Assembly: GCA_024220505.1 (NCBI GenBank)
Contig: JAKZZE010000017.1
Coordinates: 744,001 to 808,000 of the forward strand
Direction of reading: 5' to 3'
DNA: 64,000 nucleotides
DNA from: Rhizopus arrhizus
Lineage: Eukaryota > Mucoromycota > Mucoromycetes > Mucorales > Rhizopodaceae
Of this stretch, positions 12,558 through 24,353 are shown piece after piece; position 1 is the first letter of the stretch, and each line of letters begins with the position of its first letter. Made by a program: the position numbers and the translations under genes. A model generated the notes under the pieces. The model was not told the origin of the DNA, searched no databases, and saw nothing but the letters and a program-made list of their open reading frames with translations.

Positions 12558-14471
12558 ATGACTGATGATAAAAATATCACAACATATCCCTCCATTCATT
12601 CTGATCCACTTCATTCAATATGGCCAATAATTAAGACACGTCCATCACTAATGCTCGAAATCAATCCACAATTATATTCTTCATCGCATATGTCATATTC
12701 AGCTTATGATTATCACTCATCAAATCCCTCACCTTCCTTATACAACACCCCTACCTTGCTCTGGTCAACCAATCATACTGTCCTTACAACATCACCAACC
12801 ACAACAGAAAATACCGAATTCACTCCCAAAGTATCCTCATTTGAACCACACATACACTCTATTTGTTCTCAGGAAACAAAAAAAGCACATGCTCGATTTA
12901 AAAGTGCTAATGATTGTTTACATAAACCAAAACAAGAAAGATATCAACACTTTCTCTCACCTCCTTTACCTTCAAAGATTTCACTCATACAGCCCAAAGA
13001 TAATTTGACAGCCGAATACAAATCGTAAGTCTTAATCACGTAAATTACATATGCAGTTTATAAAATAAGGAAAAGGATACAAATACCCTTTTTAATATAA
13101 ACTGTCAATTATCTTTCAACTTTATTATTTGCTTATATCTTTCCTTTTTTAGACCTTTTCAATTCCAAGCTATTCTTCACTGTAAGAGGATTCACTTAAA
13201 GAAAAAACACCCCGTTTTTTAAACAGATTTTTTTTTTTTTTTTTTTCATTAGCTCCTACAGCCATTACAAAAAAAGAAGATGAAAAGCCTATTACGTACC
13301 TCAACCGTGGTCAATCTTATCTGCTGGATCTCACTTCTTCCACCGAACAACGTGGTATATTAACAAGCACGATATCGATCGAGTTTCACGAACCGATTCA
13401 CAGAAAAGCAGCTGAAAGCTATTGGAGATTTTGGATCGGTGAGCAAATGACGACAGAAGCAAGAGCGATCGGTTTAGAAGAAAGTCAAACAACAGGGATC
13501 TTTAACGTAAGGTACCCCTCTTTTGATCAAATATCCTTTGATTGGTATGGTTGCTTTGGTGCAAACATCTACATCCGATTCTATTGTTTGTCTACAGATT
13601 TTTCAAGAATTAAAGGCGTCAAAGGTATTCCGATGCGCATCATGGTTGAAACAACAGCAAGATATGATCAAATCCCTGAAAATCTCTCGTTGTTCACAGG
13701 AACATTTCATCATAAAAGTAAAGAAAAATACGAATATGTCGAAAGATGCTTTTGTCAGATCAAACTCTTTAGAGACAAAGTAAACAAACAAATAGAAAAG
13801 AATAAAGCAATTTTATTTATTTGTTTATCAACAGGGTGCAGAACGCAAGAACAAGGATGATACAAAACAAATCAATAAGCAAATGGAAAAAGTCATGGGT
13901 AAATAATCATCTCACACTTTTTTTTCTTTGTTGCTCAACTTCTTTAGCTCTTACACTGGGACGTCCTGAACAACATCCATTATGGCCCGTTCTAAATCAA
14001 CCATACAAACCAGTGACCGTGTTGAGCGAAACACCTTCCACTTTTGATATCGAGCCATCACCACAACCCTCCAGTCCTCCAAGCGACAATCACAGCCAGA
14101 AAAGAAAACATGAGACGGATCCTACTCTGAATGAATTTAAACGAATCAAAACAACAAAAGCAAAGCTTATCTGCCTTTATGTCTGGTCAAAGCGTCAATT
14201 TTCCTCGACCAGTCCAGAAAAAGTATATCTTCAGTCAGTGAAAACAGAGGAATTAAAATTAAGATTATCAGCCATCTTCTCACTTGATCCCTTACAAATT
14301 ACGGAAATCGTGTGGAGAAAGACTAAATCAGATAATGGTGATATGCTTGTATTGATAGATGACACCTTTATGTTAGAGCACATGCCAAATGAGGAAAATG
14401 TTACTGTGGATTGGGAAATCAAGTTTGATAATCATATTCGACTCATACTTGAATTCAACAATAGTCAGTAG
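12558..14471 (+). CDS. CP2/grainyhead-like transcription factor
   Basis: Five exons (12558-13024, 13153-13181, 13253-13779, 13835-13898, 13948-14471) give 536 residues. The first 155 or so residues are Ser/Thr/Pro-rich. The CP2 DNA-binding domain (roughly 157-355) begins FQFQAILHSPTAITKKEDE. It continues with TYLNRGQSYLLDL, a conserved YWRFWIGEQ, FIRF-type strands and STDFSRIKGVKGIPMRI, and ends IKLFRDKGAERKNKDD, all hallmarks of fungal CP2/grainyhead proteins. The C-terminal ~100 residues have the ubiquitin-like/dimerisation character of the family. Metazoan relatives control epithelial barrier genes. A fungal relative is linked to cell-wall and conidial-separation genes (family knowledge). 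Introns are 55-128 nt. A 29-nt exon 2 is required to keep frame. It converges with the gene at 14812-15986. Confidence 0.92.
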
Positions 14472-14811
14472 TTTATTGTATAGCTTAATCATGTATCTAT
14501 GTATTCAATATTTTCATTATATCTCATTCTCACACATAAACATCCCCCTTTTTATGCTTCTTTATGTCCCTTCCTATCCGTTCTGGATTGTCTTTTATAT
14601 CCTTCATAATTAAATAATACGTTCAACACATGTTCTTTTCAAACTTTTTGCAAGAAATGAACGTAAAACGCGTTACAACATTCAAAGAGTTGAAGAAAAA
14701 TTAGCATGTAAACAAAGTTTATAAGTTATTTATTTTGTACAATAAAATCAATATGGGATATGTATGGCAGTGGTATAAATAGGAAGATCAATTCTTTTTT
14801 GTACAGTGGTT

Positions 14812-15986
14812 TTAGAGTGCCAAAGGATCAAAGTTGGATTGAATGACATCTGTAGACTTAAAGATTTCTTGAAGGTCATCCAACCATGCAGTTTGTGGCA
14901 TGTTTGAATCTGGTGTTGCAATAAAAGAACCTGAAACAGATTCAATATCGCTTGATAAGAGTGACTCGATGTCTGTAAGACTAAAGCTAAGGTCATTATT
15001 GGGCGAAGATGCAATTGACGGTGTTGTGCTAAGCGATTGATCAGTAGTGGGTGATGCTGAAGATGAGGATGCGATTGGACTATTGTTTGATGACGTGCTA
15101 TTTGTTTCGTTACAAACAGCAGAGGCTGACGGAGATTGATTGGATAGCAAAGTGTTGCTTTGATTGATAGAACGCGCAACTGAAGGTATATCTGAGGCTT
15201 TGTAATTTGGTGGTGTGGCATTTCTTATATGTGAAGAACGTTTGGTGGTTGGATATGCAAAAGAGTTTGAAATTATGGGCTGACTTGGTTCAGAAACGGT
15301 TATAAAAGTGCTTTTGTGGGCAGTGGCAGCAGATGCAGGTGGAAGAGCAAGATTCAAAGGCAAACCAGGAGAAGCAGAAGGTAAGCTAAAGGATGGCTTT
15401 CTTGATGTACGTGATGTAGCTATAGGAGCAGCTTTATACACAGGGGTTGACTTGATAGAGTCTAAAGAAATTAAAATAAGTTTAGTAAAAGGGGCTAAAG
15501 GATAACCTTATGTTATGAACAACTTACTTTTTTCAACAGGACGCGTTGGCATAGGTTTAACAGAAATATCTTTATCAGCAATAGACAAGCTATTAAAATG
15601 TGATTGATCTTTCTGCTTTAAGTTAAAATCACTAGACATGGTGCTAATCAAACCTTGTCTAGGATCTTTAGCAGATTGCGCACTATTAACAACTGAAGCT
15701 GCATATGAGCCAGCGGTGTTAGCAGTTGTAGAAAGTGCTTTGCGTTTTTTATTACTGTACCCTTTTTGTGTGCTAGGATCCTCAATAATAAGTCCTTCTA
15801 CACTACTTAGAGTAAATGGGTAAGAACACTAATAAAATAAAAAGATTAGTAATCTTATTTCTAAATAGTGATGATATACAATACCTTATCGTTCTCACAC
15901 ATTTCAAAATCACAGCCAAAATTAATTGTAAAGAGTTCTACTGAAGAACTGCAGTTGGGGCATGCTTTTCTCTTTAATCCTGTCAT
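14812..15986 (-). CDS. Ser-rich protein with N-terminal zinc-binding module
   Basis: Three exons (15986-15885, 15828-15528, 15461-14812) give 350 residues. The N-terminus reads MTGLKRKACPNC, then about 20 residues, then FEMCENDKCSYPF: a CxxC...C....C pattern likely to bind one zinc ion. This arrangement resembles the N-terminal module of USPL1-type proteins (C-P-x-C ... F-x-C-E-x-x-x-C-x-Y-P), but the catalytic domain of that family is absent. The rest is low-complexity Ser/Thr/Asn/Pro sequence, probably disordered, with a small basic patch (KKRKA). An acidic, hydrophobic C-terminus follows (TAWLDDLQEIFKS, ending DPLAL) that could be a short interaction motif. Function is unknown. A nuclear role is a guess from composition. 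Confidence 0.75.
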
Positions 15987-17507
15987 GATTACGATTGTAA
16001 AAATAAAAAGAAAAGAGAATAAAAAAAAAAGGCGTAGTGATAATTACACGATCAAGAAAAGCCACATTTCCACCATCCGCAGAATAAGCTGAGCTTAAAT
16101 TCGCTGAGGAACGTGACTTGGAAATAACAATTGAGGTACAATGCTGTAGTGTTCATGCAATTTTACTCTAAAGCTACAGCATTAAAAAAGAGACTTGATG
16201 CAGCTAGCGCCTTGTATTCTCCCTAAGAGTTTATAATTCCAGAGTCTTCTCAGATTAGGTATTAATATAAAAAAATAAGCATTTGTTCTTTTCTGTTTCT
16301 TTCATTATTACCATTCTAACATATATGCTGTTGACATAAACATCATAGTGAGAACACTAGCGCAAGTTTATAAATGTTGAAAAAGATTCATTTAGTAGCT
16401 TATACGTACCTGTATATATACCATAGACTTACAAATATAACAAGTCAATTAAGTTTACTCAAGCTTTGACCCAGACGCTCGCAAAATAATTCACTGCCTC
16501 ACTTTGTCGATGTCTTGATCGAAAGATTGCTGTATCTGTATTTAAACTCGAGTATAACCTATATATCAATATAACACACTGCTTTGATTAGTGTTTATAG
16601 CTAAGGCTTATTAGTAATTAAGAATTAAAATCAACTCATCGCATGGCACTAGCAATAATTCTATATATAAAGAGCTAAGAGAATCTTGTTACTCTATATA
16701 ATTCCTGTTTACTAAACAAATTCTGCAATCAAGAAATACTACAGAAGTTAACAATCATGAAAGCTCAGTACACTATTTTTAGTAAGTAATGCTGCATTTT
16801 TATAATTTTATAATCCAATCAATACATAAAAGCGACAAACCAGTGCCATATTTATTCCTGAAATTTAGGTTCCTTTAAAGCTCGATGGGTTTGTATGCAT
16901 TTTTAATACCAGAGATGAATTTAATCACTTCTTAAAGAACAACCCAATATCAAAACTCTTCTAAGGGTAGTAACAAGAAAGATAAGTGATTCATACTCTC
17001 TTTTGGAATTATCTTTTCCCTATTCTTGTATTATATTTCAAAAACTATGACTCTGTCTTTTTATCACAATGAAATAGATTCTGTATATTTAATAAAAGAA
17101 AATGTTACTCATCGCATCAAGACTAACATGTGATGGCGTGAACAGAGTTATTTTGGTCTAATAGCAAGGTTTTTGTCATGGCTACGTCGATCATATCATG
17201 GAATTCCCTTTTTAAGATAAAAAGTATTCCTTTAAGAGTGAGAGAAAGGAGGAAAGAAGTGGGTTCATGTTGATTTCCGGTGTTGCACAGATCATACTTT
17301 TTGTGATGCGAAAACAATACTCTTAATAAGGAAAATCATCTCTGAAAAGTTGATTGCATGGCAATAATGGAAGTTTCAAAACAATTGCCTAACCTATACC
17401 TTTACCTTGTATAAAAATATATCTATTTATTCACTCTCTTTTATTTTATTGTCCCTGCTTTTTTTTTTTTCAATTGTGCAAAAAAGAAAAACTCAAAAGG
17501 AGATACA
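15987..17507. other. intergenic, nothing recognised
   Basis: AT-rich sequence between a divergent gene pair. I find no exon set or RNA gene. The last 120 bp before 17508 are pyrimidine-rich, as in a fungal promoter/5'UTR. Confidence 0.5.
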
Positions 17508-18802
17508 ATGAAATTACTTTTATTGGTACAATTTGCATGCTTCATCCACGTTATACACTCTTTCATAATACAACCACCTCAACCAACAAAGACTGCTGGT
17601 ATCATTGATGGCCAAAGAAGGATAGAGTATCCAACGATTGCTCCTGATAAACGACATGTTAAACGTGATTTAGCTGATACACTTAGCTTATATGAGAATT
17701 GGGCTCATGACTGTAATAACCAGAAAAATAATGTAAAAGTAGCCGTTTCAGATTTGAATGGTCTGTGGCAAACTGTTACAAGCACGGTTTATTGTGGCAA
17801 TGGGCAAGTCGTTACTGTTACTAAAACAGTGACAGCAAAGCCTTCATCAACAGCAACCTTAACATCAACAACCACAAAAGGCGGTAGTAATACTACATGT
17901 GATAGTGAATGCTGGAGTACTTACTTATGGCGTAAGATAACTTACCTTTAATAACACAAAAACTAAGTTCTATGTTAGATACTTATGGTTATGGAATATC
18001 AGTTGCTCAAGGAATCACTGGTACAATTCTTGCACTTCTTGGTATTTACTTTTTAATTTTTGGCTTCAGTTCATTCCGAGGAACTCTGGCTGCCACTGGC
18101 TTTGTATTTTTCGGTAAGAAAAAAAAGATAAAATCTGTAGGAATGATACGAATCGCATAGGCTAGCTTGTATGACATGGATAGGTTTAGTTAATAACGAG
18201 CCACAGTATGGCTATGCAAATAATGATGCTGTATATGTTTCTGTTTCTATCGGTCTTGGTCTTATTGGTGCTTTCCTCTTTATGTATATCTATAGTATCG
18301 CAGTTTATTTTATTGGCTGTCTCGGTGGGTTTTTCCTTGCTGTTTTCATACTTTCATGGAAAGAAAGTCTTACAATACAAATCGTAAGTGTTATCTGCCT
18401 TTTTTTTTATGACAAAAAAATCTTATTTTGTTGTAGCAAGTGGCACGTATTTGCTTTATTGTAGGAATGGGTGTGTTGTTTGCTATATTTATATGTTTAG
18501 CAGAAAGTTACTTTGTGATATTCTGCACTTCCTTTATTGGTGCGTACTTATTTTTATTTGGCATTGATCTCTTTGCTCATACAGGCATGGTGAATGTTTT
18601 TCTACTTGTATTTGATGGAAATCAATATCATAAAAATGCGTACATATTGAAAATCTCGGTCTACGTTATGCTGGCATTCGTCATTTTCCTCACTCTGGTT
18701 TCCTTTGGATGGCAATATTATTGGAATATCACATGTAAAAAGAAAGGTTTTGGTATTAATCTTGAAGAAAAAGTTGAAGTAAAAGAGGAAGTAAAAGTAT
18801 AA
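17508..18802 (+). CDS. DUF4203/TMEM198-like multi-pass membrane protein with secreted N-terminal domain
   Basis: Four exons (17508-17931, 17979-18113, 18166-18383, 18437-18802) give 380 residues. A signal peptide (MKLLLLVQFACFIHVIHSF) is followed by an ectodomain of about 120 residues with paired Cys and a Thr/Ser-rich stretch before the membrane. About seven hydrophobic segments follow (for example SVAQGITGTILALLGIYFLI, VSVSIGLGLIGAFLFMYIYS and ICFIVGMGVLFAIFICLAES), with FIGAYLFLFGIDLFAHTG between the later ones. This is the layout of the DUF4203 domain of fungal TMEM198-like proteins. The C-terminus is short and charged (ending KVEVKEEVKV). The molecular function of the family in fungi is not established. 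It converges with the mitochondrial EF-G gene 148 bp away. Confidence 0.85.
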
Positions 18803-18949
18803 AAAAATCGACCATTCTTTATTTTTATTATTATATAAAATTGTATTATCTTCATAAAAACACATTTTTAACTTATTAAAATCAATTCTTATAAAAATAA
18901 TCGAGAAAAGGTTTTATTAATTCATAAGTCAACTTTTTTGGTATTCTAT

Positions 18950-21319
18950 TTATTTATTCTTGTTGGCTTGTTCCTTCTTGTATTGTTGAATAAGTTCTTC
19001 TTGAACATGAGTTTGAACAGCTTGGTGATCCTTGTATTCCATGGAGAACTCACCCTTACCCTGTGTAGCAGATCTCAATTCAGTAGAATATCCAAACATG
19101 TCATTAAGAGGAACGTCAGCTGTAACTTGGAAGTAGTCTTCTTGAATTTCAGTGTCAACAATGGTACCCTTACGCTTGTTAAGACCACCAATAACTGTAC
19201 CCTGGAATTCAATAGGAGCAGTGATAGCAACATTCATGATAGGTTCCAAAATAGCAGGTCTAGCCTTAGCAAATGCTTCTTGGAAAGCATTCTTTGTAGC
19301 AATACGGAAAGCTAATTCACTTGAATCAACAGCGTGAGCAGCACCATCTTCCAAAACCATACGAACACCGTTCACTGGATGACCAATCAAGGGACCCTTT
19401 TCGAGACCATCCATGAAACCCTTCTCACAAGCAGGAATGAAGTTGGTAGGAATGTTACCACCAATAACACGGTTTTCGAATTCAATATCCTTTCCAGTTT
19501 CTTCATCACGAGCCATAGGTTCCAAAAGACCCATAACACGACCAAATTGACCGGCACCACCAGATTGCTTCTTGTGAGTGTAGTTGAATTTGGCAGGCTG
19601 AGTGATTGTTTCACGGAAAGCAACACGAGGTTTACCAGTAAGACATTCAACATTATATTCACGCTTCATACGTTCAACGTAGATTTGTAAGTGGAGTTCA
19701 CCCATACCAGAAATAATTGTTTCCTTGGATTCACTGTCAACGTGAACACGGAAAGTAGGGTCTTCCTTTTGGAAACGGTTCAAAGCCTTAGAGAAATTGG
19801 CAGATTCTTTACCCTTGGGAGTAAGAGAAAGAGAAATAACAGGTTCAGGAACATACATAGAAGTCATGGTATATTGAAGACTTCCATCAGTAAAAGTATC
19901 ACCACTAGCACAGTCGACGCCAAACATGGCACCAATTTCACCAGCACCGAGTTCATCCACATCTTCCATATCAGCAGCGTGCATACGAACAAGACGAGGG
20001 ACCTTAATCTTCTTACCGGTCTTTACATTAGTGATGAAAGAACCTTTCTTTAAGCTACCCTGGTAAATACGCATGTAAGTCAATTGACCGTAACGTCCTT
20101 CTTCCAACTTGAAAGCAAGGCCGACAAATGGACTGTTGGAGTAAGGTCTGAGATCAACCTTTTCTTCTTCTCTGCTGATATCCAAGGCTGTATTCGTTAC
20201 TTCGGTAGGGTTGGGCAAGTAGTCAATAATGGCATCCAATAAGGGTTGTACGGCAGTATTCTTAAAAGCAGAACCCATTAAGACAGGAGTAAACTTGAGA
20301 GAAATAGTGGCACGACGAATTGCATTCATAAACTGTTCAGTAGTAGGGATTTCTTCACAAAGATAAATATCTGCAATTTCATCATCCACGTTAGCCAGTT
20401 GTTCAATCAATTCATTACGTTTTTCAGTAGCAAGAGGCATCAATTCTTCAGGAATATCACGTTCGTTCAATTGTTCACCATTTTCGCCTTCATTGTAATA
20501 AGCTCTCCATTTAATCAAGTCAACTACACCAGTAAACTGGTCTTCAGCACCAATAGGGATTTGAACAGCAGCAGCGGTTAACTTGAGTTTTTGTCGAAGT
20601 TGATCAATAATACGGAATGGGTTTGCACCAGCACGATCCATTTTGTTAATAAAAGAAATACGAGGGACATTGTAACGACGCATCTGACGATCAACAGTGA
20701 TCGTTTGAGATTGTACACCGGAAACAGAACATAAAATCATAACAGCACCATCCAATACACGCAAAGCACGTTCTACTTCAATAGTGAAATCAACGTGGCC
20801 TATATTTGAAGTGTGAATATCTAATTATACCATAATGTATTTTTTTTTTTACTTTACCAGGAGTATCGATAATGTTAATATTGTGATCACCCCAGCTTGC
20901 GTATGTAGCAGCAGATTGAATAGTAATACCTTTTTCTCTTTCTAAATCCATAGAGTCCATCTTTGCACCAACACCATCACGCCCACGGACATCATGGATT
21001 TCTTTGATACGGCCAGTATAGTAAAGAATACGTTCTGTACATGTTGTTTTACCAGAGTCGATGTGTGCTGAAATACCAATATTACGAAGTTTGTCAAGAC
21101 GTTCCTGTTAAATATGAGTATGTACTTATTGTCTGCGCAAAAAAAAAGAGATCTTACAAGATCTTTAGGATCGGCTTCAGTTGATTGAAAACGACGACCC
21201 AAACCAAGGGGAAATAACGAGAGTGTCTTATTTGGTGTTACTTCCAGGAAAGAAGTGGCTACTGCTCGAAAGCTAGCCTTGCCTGGAAGCCCTCCAAGCA
21301 GGGATCGGGCAAAGAACAT
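18950..21319 (-). CDS. MEF1: mitochondrial translation elongation factor G1
   Basis: Three exons (21319-21158, 21104-20858, 20799-18950) give 752 residues, near the 761 of yeast Mef1. The N-terminus is basic and Ser/Arg-rich ([10 protein letters not shown]... RRFQST), as expected for a mitochondrial presequence. GTPase motifs are intact: AHIDSGKTT (G1), REKGIT (G2 region), DTPGHVDF (G3) and NKMD (G4). Domains II-V follow, with GGAGQFG and the elongation-factor [12 protein letters not shown] segment. The His-Val-Asp-Phe of DTPGHVDF is split by a 58-nt intron. Established role: GTP-driven translocation on the mitoribosome in the matrix. Codon usage is biased, consistent with a well-expressed housekeeping gene. 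Confidence 0.96.
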
Positions 21320-22348
21320 GTTCTACAACAACAACAGAAAAAAAAAAAAAAAAAAAAAGTTTTGGACCCTTGCCCTGCCAAAATCTTATCGGAGTGGCTG
21401 TGACAGCTGATGAATATGATTGGATGATTTTCAAAGCAAGTATCAGCTTGAAATCCGGTTGGATATTCATCAAATCCTGCTTTGCCCTAGGATGGGAACT
21501 CTGCCGATTCTGTCCTATTTTTTCTTTCTTATATTTAGAATTAACGTTGTTTGTCAACTGCTTAGCATCTTGATTTTCCATCAAAGTATGTATATATGTA
21601 TCAGCAATCATCTCAAATTAGATCAGGAACGCAAACGGTATTAACCAGGAACTGAAATACGCTTTATAGCTGTTTTATCAATTTTTTATAATTAATCACT
21701 TTCATACTATCCGTTAATCCGTATAGAGAGCAAAATGTAGATTCCTAATGATTATCAAAAGCAATTGTTTTTGCGAATTTTATGAAATTAGAGTAATATT
21801 TTATACATGAAGCATATTATTGTTTTATTACAGTCAATCAACCATAGACAATGAGTTAATTTCACTTAATGAAACATGACAAGGATAAAAGAATAAATAA
21901 AAAATTCCCATTAGTTCTGTTTATTACTGAGCAACAAACCATATTTGCACAGCAGTCGGTGTTGATTAATTATAAACAGCGACCAGAACAGACTTTGTGA
22001 AAAATTGCTGAACTCACTTCGGTCCCTGAATAATTCCATTTTCTATTTAAAGGCGTAGTTTGATTAAATGGGTTTTATCTCTTGTCTTGAAATCTAATAA
22101 AGAGGTTACATAGACACTCACTTTATTATCTGCAAATATCTCAAAGACACACAACATAAGTTACAACATAACACATAGGAACGAATTTCATTTAGAAGCC
22201 ATTGCTTTTTCAAATTTTTGCACTTTTGCTTTAAACTAATGTCGCTACCATATACGATCAAATTTCTTCTTGAACAACTGTTTCCTACAAGTGATCCTGT
22301 TAAAGTCTGTTAAAGTTTTTTTTTTTTTTTTTTTTGGCTTATAACTCT
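21320..22348. other. intergenic, nothing recognised
   Basis: Contains the 5' flank of MEF1, with an A-rich run at 21338-21358, and AT-rich sequence. Open frames at 21273-21644 overlap on both strands and resemble no protein. Confidence 0.45.
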
Positions 22349-22690
22349 CTACAAATTTAATAGTATAACATCCTCTCCATTAACATTGTTAATACTTGAA
22401 TTACAAACTAAGGTTAACAATTCGCCTAGCTCTTCTATTGCCGTAGGTGGATTCTTATCTTCTCCAGTCCCAACAATCTCGTCATACCTTTTTTCTACTT
22501 AGTAGTAATATTTTGAACTCTTCCTAATGTATTCCGATGATTTTTTGATATTGGGAGAGTTCTGTTACAGTTATTTATGGGCTTTTTCAAATTGGTCATC
22601 AGTTGCACTGTATACTGTCTGCAGGGCTCCAACAGCGGTTTCTTTTGTCGTGATTATATTCGTGACAGCATCCTGCACATATCTGTGCAA
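22349..22690 (-). pseudogene. single-frame ORF relic with three internal stops
   Basis: On the minus strand one frame reads protein-like from about 22690 to a TAG at 22349. It includes VQDAVTNIITTKETAVGALQ and, further on, NPPTAIEELGELLTLVCNSS. Internal TAA, TAA and TAA codons interrupt it but no frameshift is required. No start codon or family is apparent. It may be an old coding relic or chance. I favour a relic because residues on both sides of the stops have normal globular composition. Confidence 0.3.
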
Positions 22691-23467
22691 GTTTCAACCT
22701 TAAAATCATTTCATCTTTCAATGTCTAGATATGTAAAAATAAGCTAGCGATACAGATGAGTTCAAATCTATTTGCTTGTTTTCATGTATGGCTTGATGGT
22801 GTCGTTTGGCATCAAATAAAAGTCTCTTGTTCAATACTCATATCTGGTTTTGAAAGTAATACATTTCATCCTATGCTGTGTAAATTTGCTACCTAATGGG
22901 GTGTTAGAGACATATTATCAATGTATATAGCCATCATGAATGGGCAAGCTTCATACTGACTGTATACATTCAAACTGTAACAGATCGCATATGCCAAGAG
23001 ACCCTTTTAGTGGATAATTAAAATATGAACTATTATTTTATTTTTATTGACTATATAAGAAAAGGTTCTACTTGACCTTCTTTTACTTTTTGTATAAAAT
23101 CAAATAAGTAAAAACGAAGATGATAATGCATGAGAGCCAAACTTTTGGTTCCTAAAAAAGCGAGCCGTCCATTTCGGGAAATCCGAAAAACATTTTAAAT
23201 TCCGCTTATTTCATTGATAAAAACAGATTGTAGATTGTAGAAAGAGAGTATAAAATATAAAAATATTAAACCAATACAAGGATTGCATATTTTATATTTG
23301 AAATCAACCAAGTAAAAAGAAAAGAAAAAAAGATAATCAAACAGTAATTTAATTATCAGCCCAAAAATATTTAATTTTTTTTGTTTTGGTGCAATTTATT
23401 TTTTTTTAATAATAGAAAAAATCCCTTTTTTAATTTTTTTTTTTTTTTCTTTTTATTATTTAATAAA
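22691..23467. other. intergenic, nothing recognised
   Basis: AT-rich sequence, becoming T-rich directly upstream of the gene that starts at 23468. Confidence 0.45.
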
Positions 23468-24299
23468 ATGCGTTTACTATTTCAACTATTAATCTTTGCT
23501 TGTCTCGGTCTACTGACAATCCAACAAACAGTCGCTCAATCATCTCAAATAGCAGCCAGTAGTGGTGCCGTTGCAAGCACATCAGCAGCAGTAGCAGTAT
23601 CATCCACAGCAGCATCAGCAGTCAGCAGTGGCGTTGTGAACAGCAACAGTACAACAGCTAACACACCATCCAATAGTACAAATGCATCCAACTCTTTAGC
23701 CGGTTTACCTACTTCTGCCAGCTATGGTAATACTGTTTTTCCTGGAAGTGCTACGTTCCTTACACCCACAGCCAGCAAATCTGTCTCTCCTCTTTATCGT
23801 ATTGACAGTAGTGAAAACGTAACCTTTGCTTGGTCTTTCACTAACCTCCTCGTTCGTCCTACAAACTTGACCTTGGCTGCTGTGGCACCCAACAGTGTGA
23901 CTTATACGATTACTGCCATGGACGGTGCGGCAACCAGCGCCACTTGGGCTCTTAGTAATGTACCTGCTGCATCACCGCTTATGATGGGAATGTATACAAT
24001 TCATCTTTATGATCAAAGAGGTATCTCTGCTACACCTTCACCTGGTTGGTTGTCTCCTGTTAGCGCTTTAACGATTGCTTTTTACTCTGCAGAATCTTAT
24101 GCTACTCCTACTGGAAGTAAGGCCACAAAAAAAATTTTCTTTTCTGATATCTGACATCTATTTTTGTATAGCTGATTATTGTCCTACTTGTTTTTATAAT
24201 TCTGGAAGGAGATTAAATATGAATATGGGACCTATGGCCATTGCTTTTGGCATAGCTTCTTTGTCTTCAGTACTCATTCTATACGGACTCATATATTAA
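23468..24299 (+). CDS. Ser/Ala-rich secreted or wall protein with C-terminal membrane anchor
   Basis: Two exons (23468-24116, 24172-24299) give 258 residues. A signal peptide (MRLLFQLLIFACLGLL...TVAQ) is followed by about 80 residues of Ser/Ala/Asn/Thr repeats with N-glycosylation sequons. A beta-rich domain of about 110 residues comes next (YRIDSSENVTFAWSFTNL, then YTITAMDGAAT, then MGMYTIHLYDQRG). The second exon adds DYCPTCFYNSGR and a C-terminal hydrophobic helix (GPMAIAFGIASLSSVLILYG) ending in three more residues. This resembles a widespread fungal family (DUF7137-like) of unknown role. An in-frame ATG at 23381 would lengthen the N-terminus with low-complexity Phe/Asn and is less likely. 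Its stop lies 54 bp from the stop of the convergent AP180 gene. Confidence 0.8.
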
Positions 24300-24353
24300 A
24301 CACTGTATACCTTAGAAAACAAACCTGTATCAATAAAAATAAGTAAAACTTTA

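Noticed and set aside
13507..13596. An intron in the CP2 gene (GTAAGG...CTACAG)
   Set aside because: It has good splice signals, but the in-frame translation through it (FDQISFDWYGCFGANIYIRF) is a conserved part of the CP2 domain.
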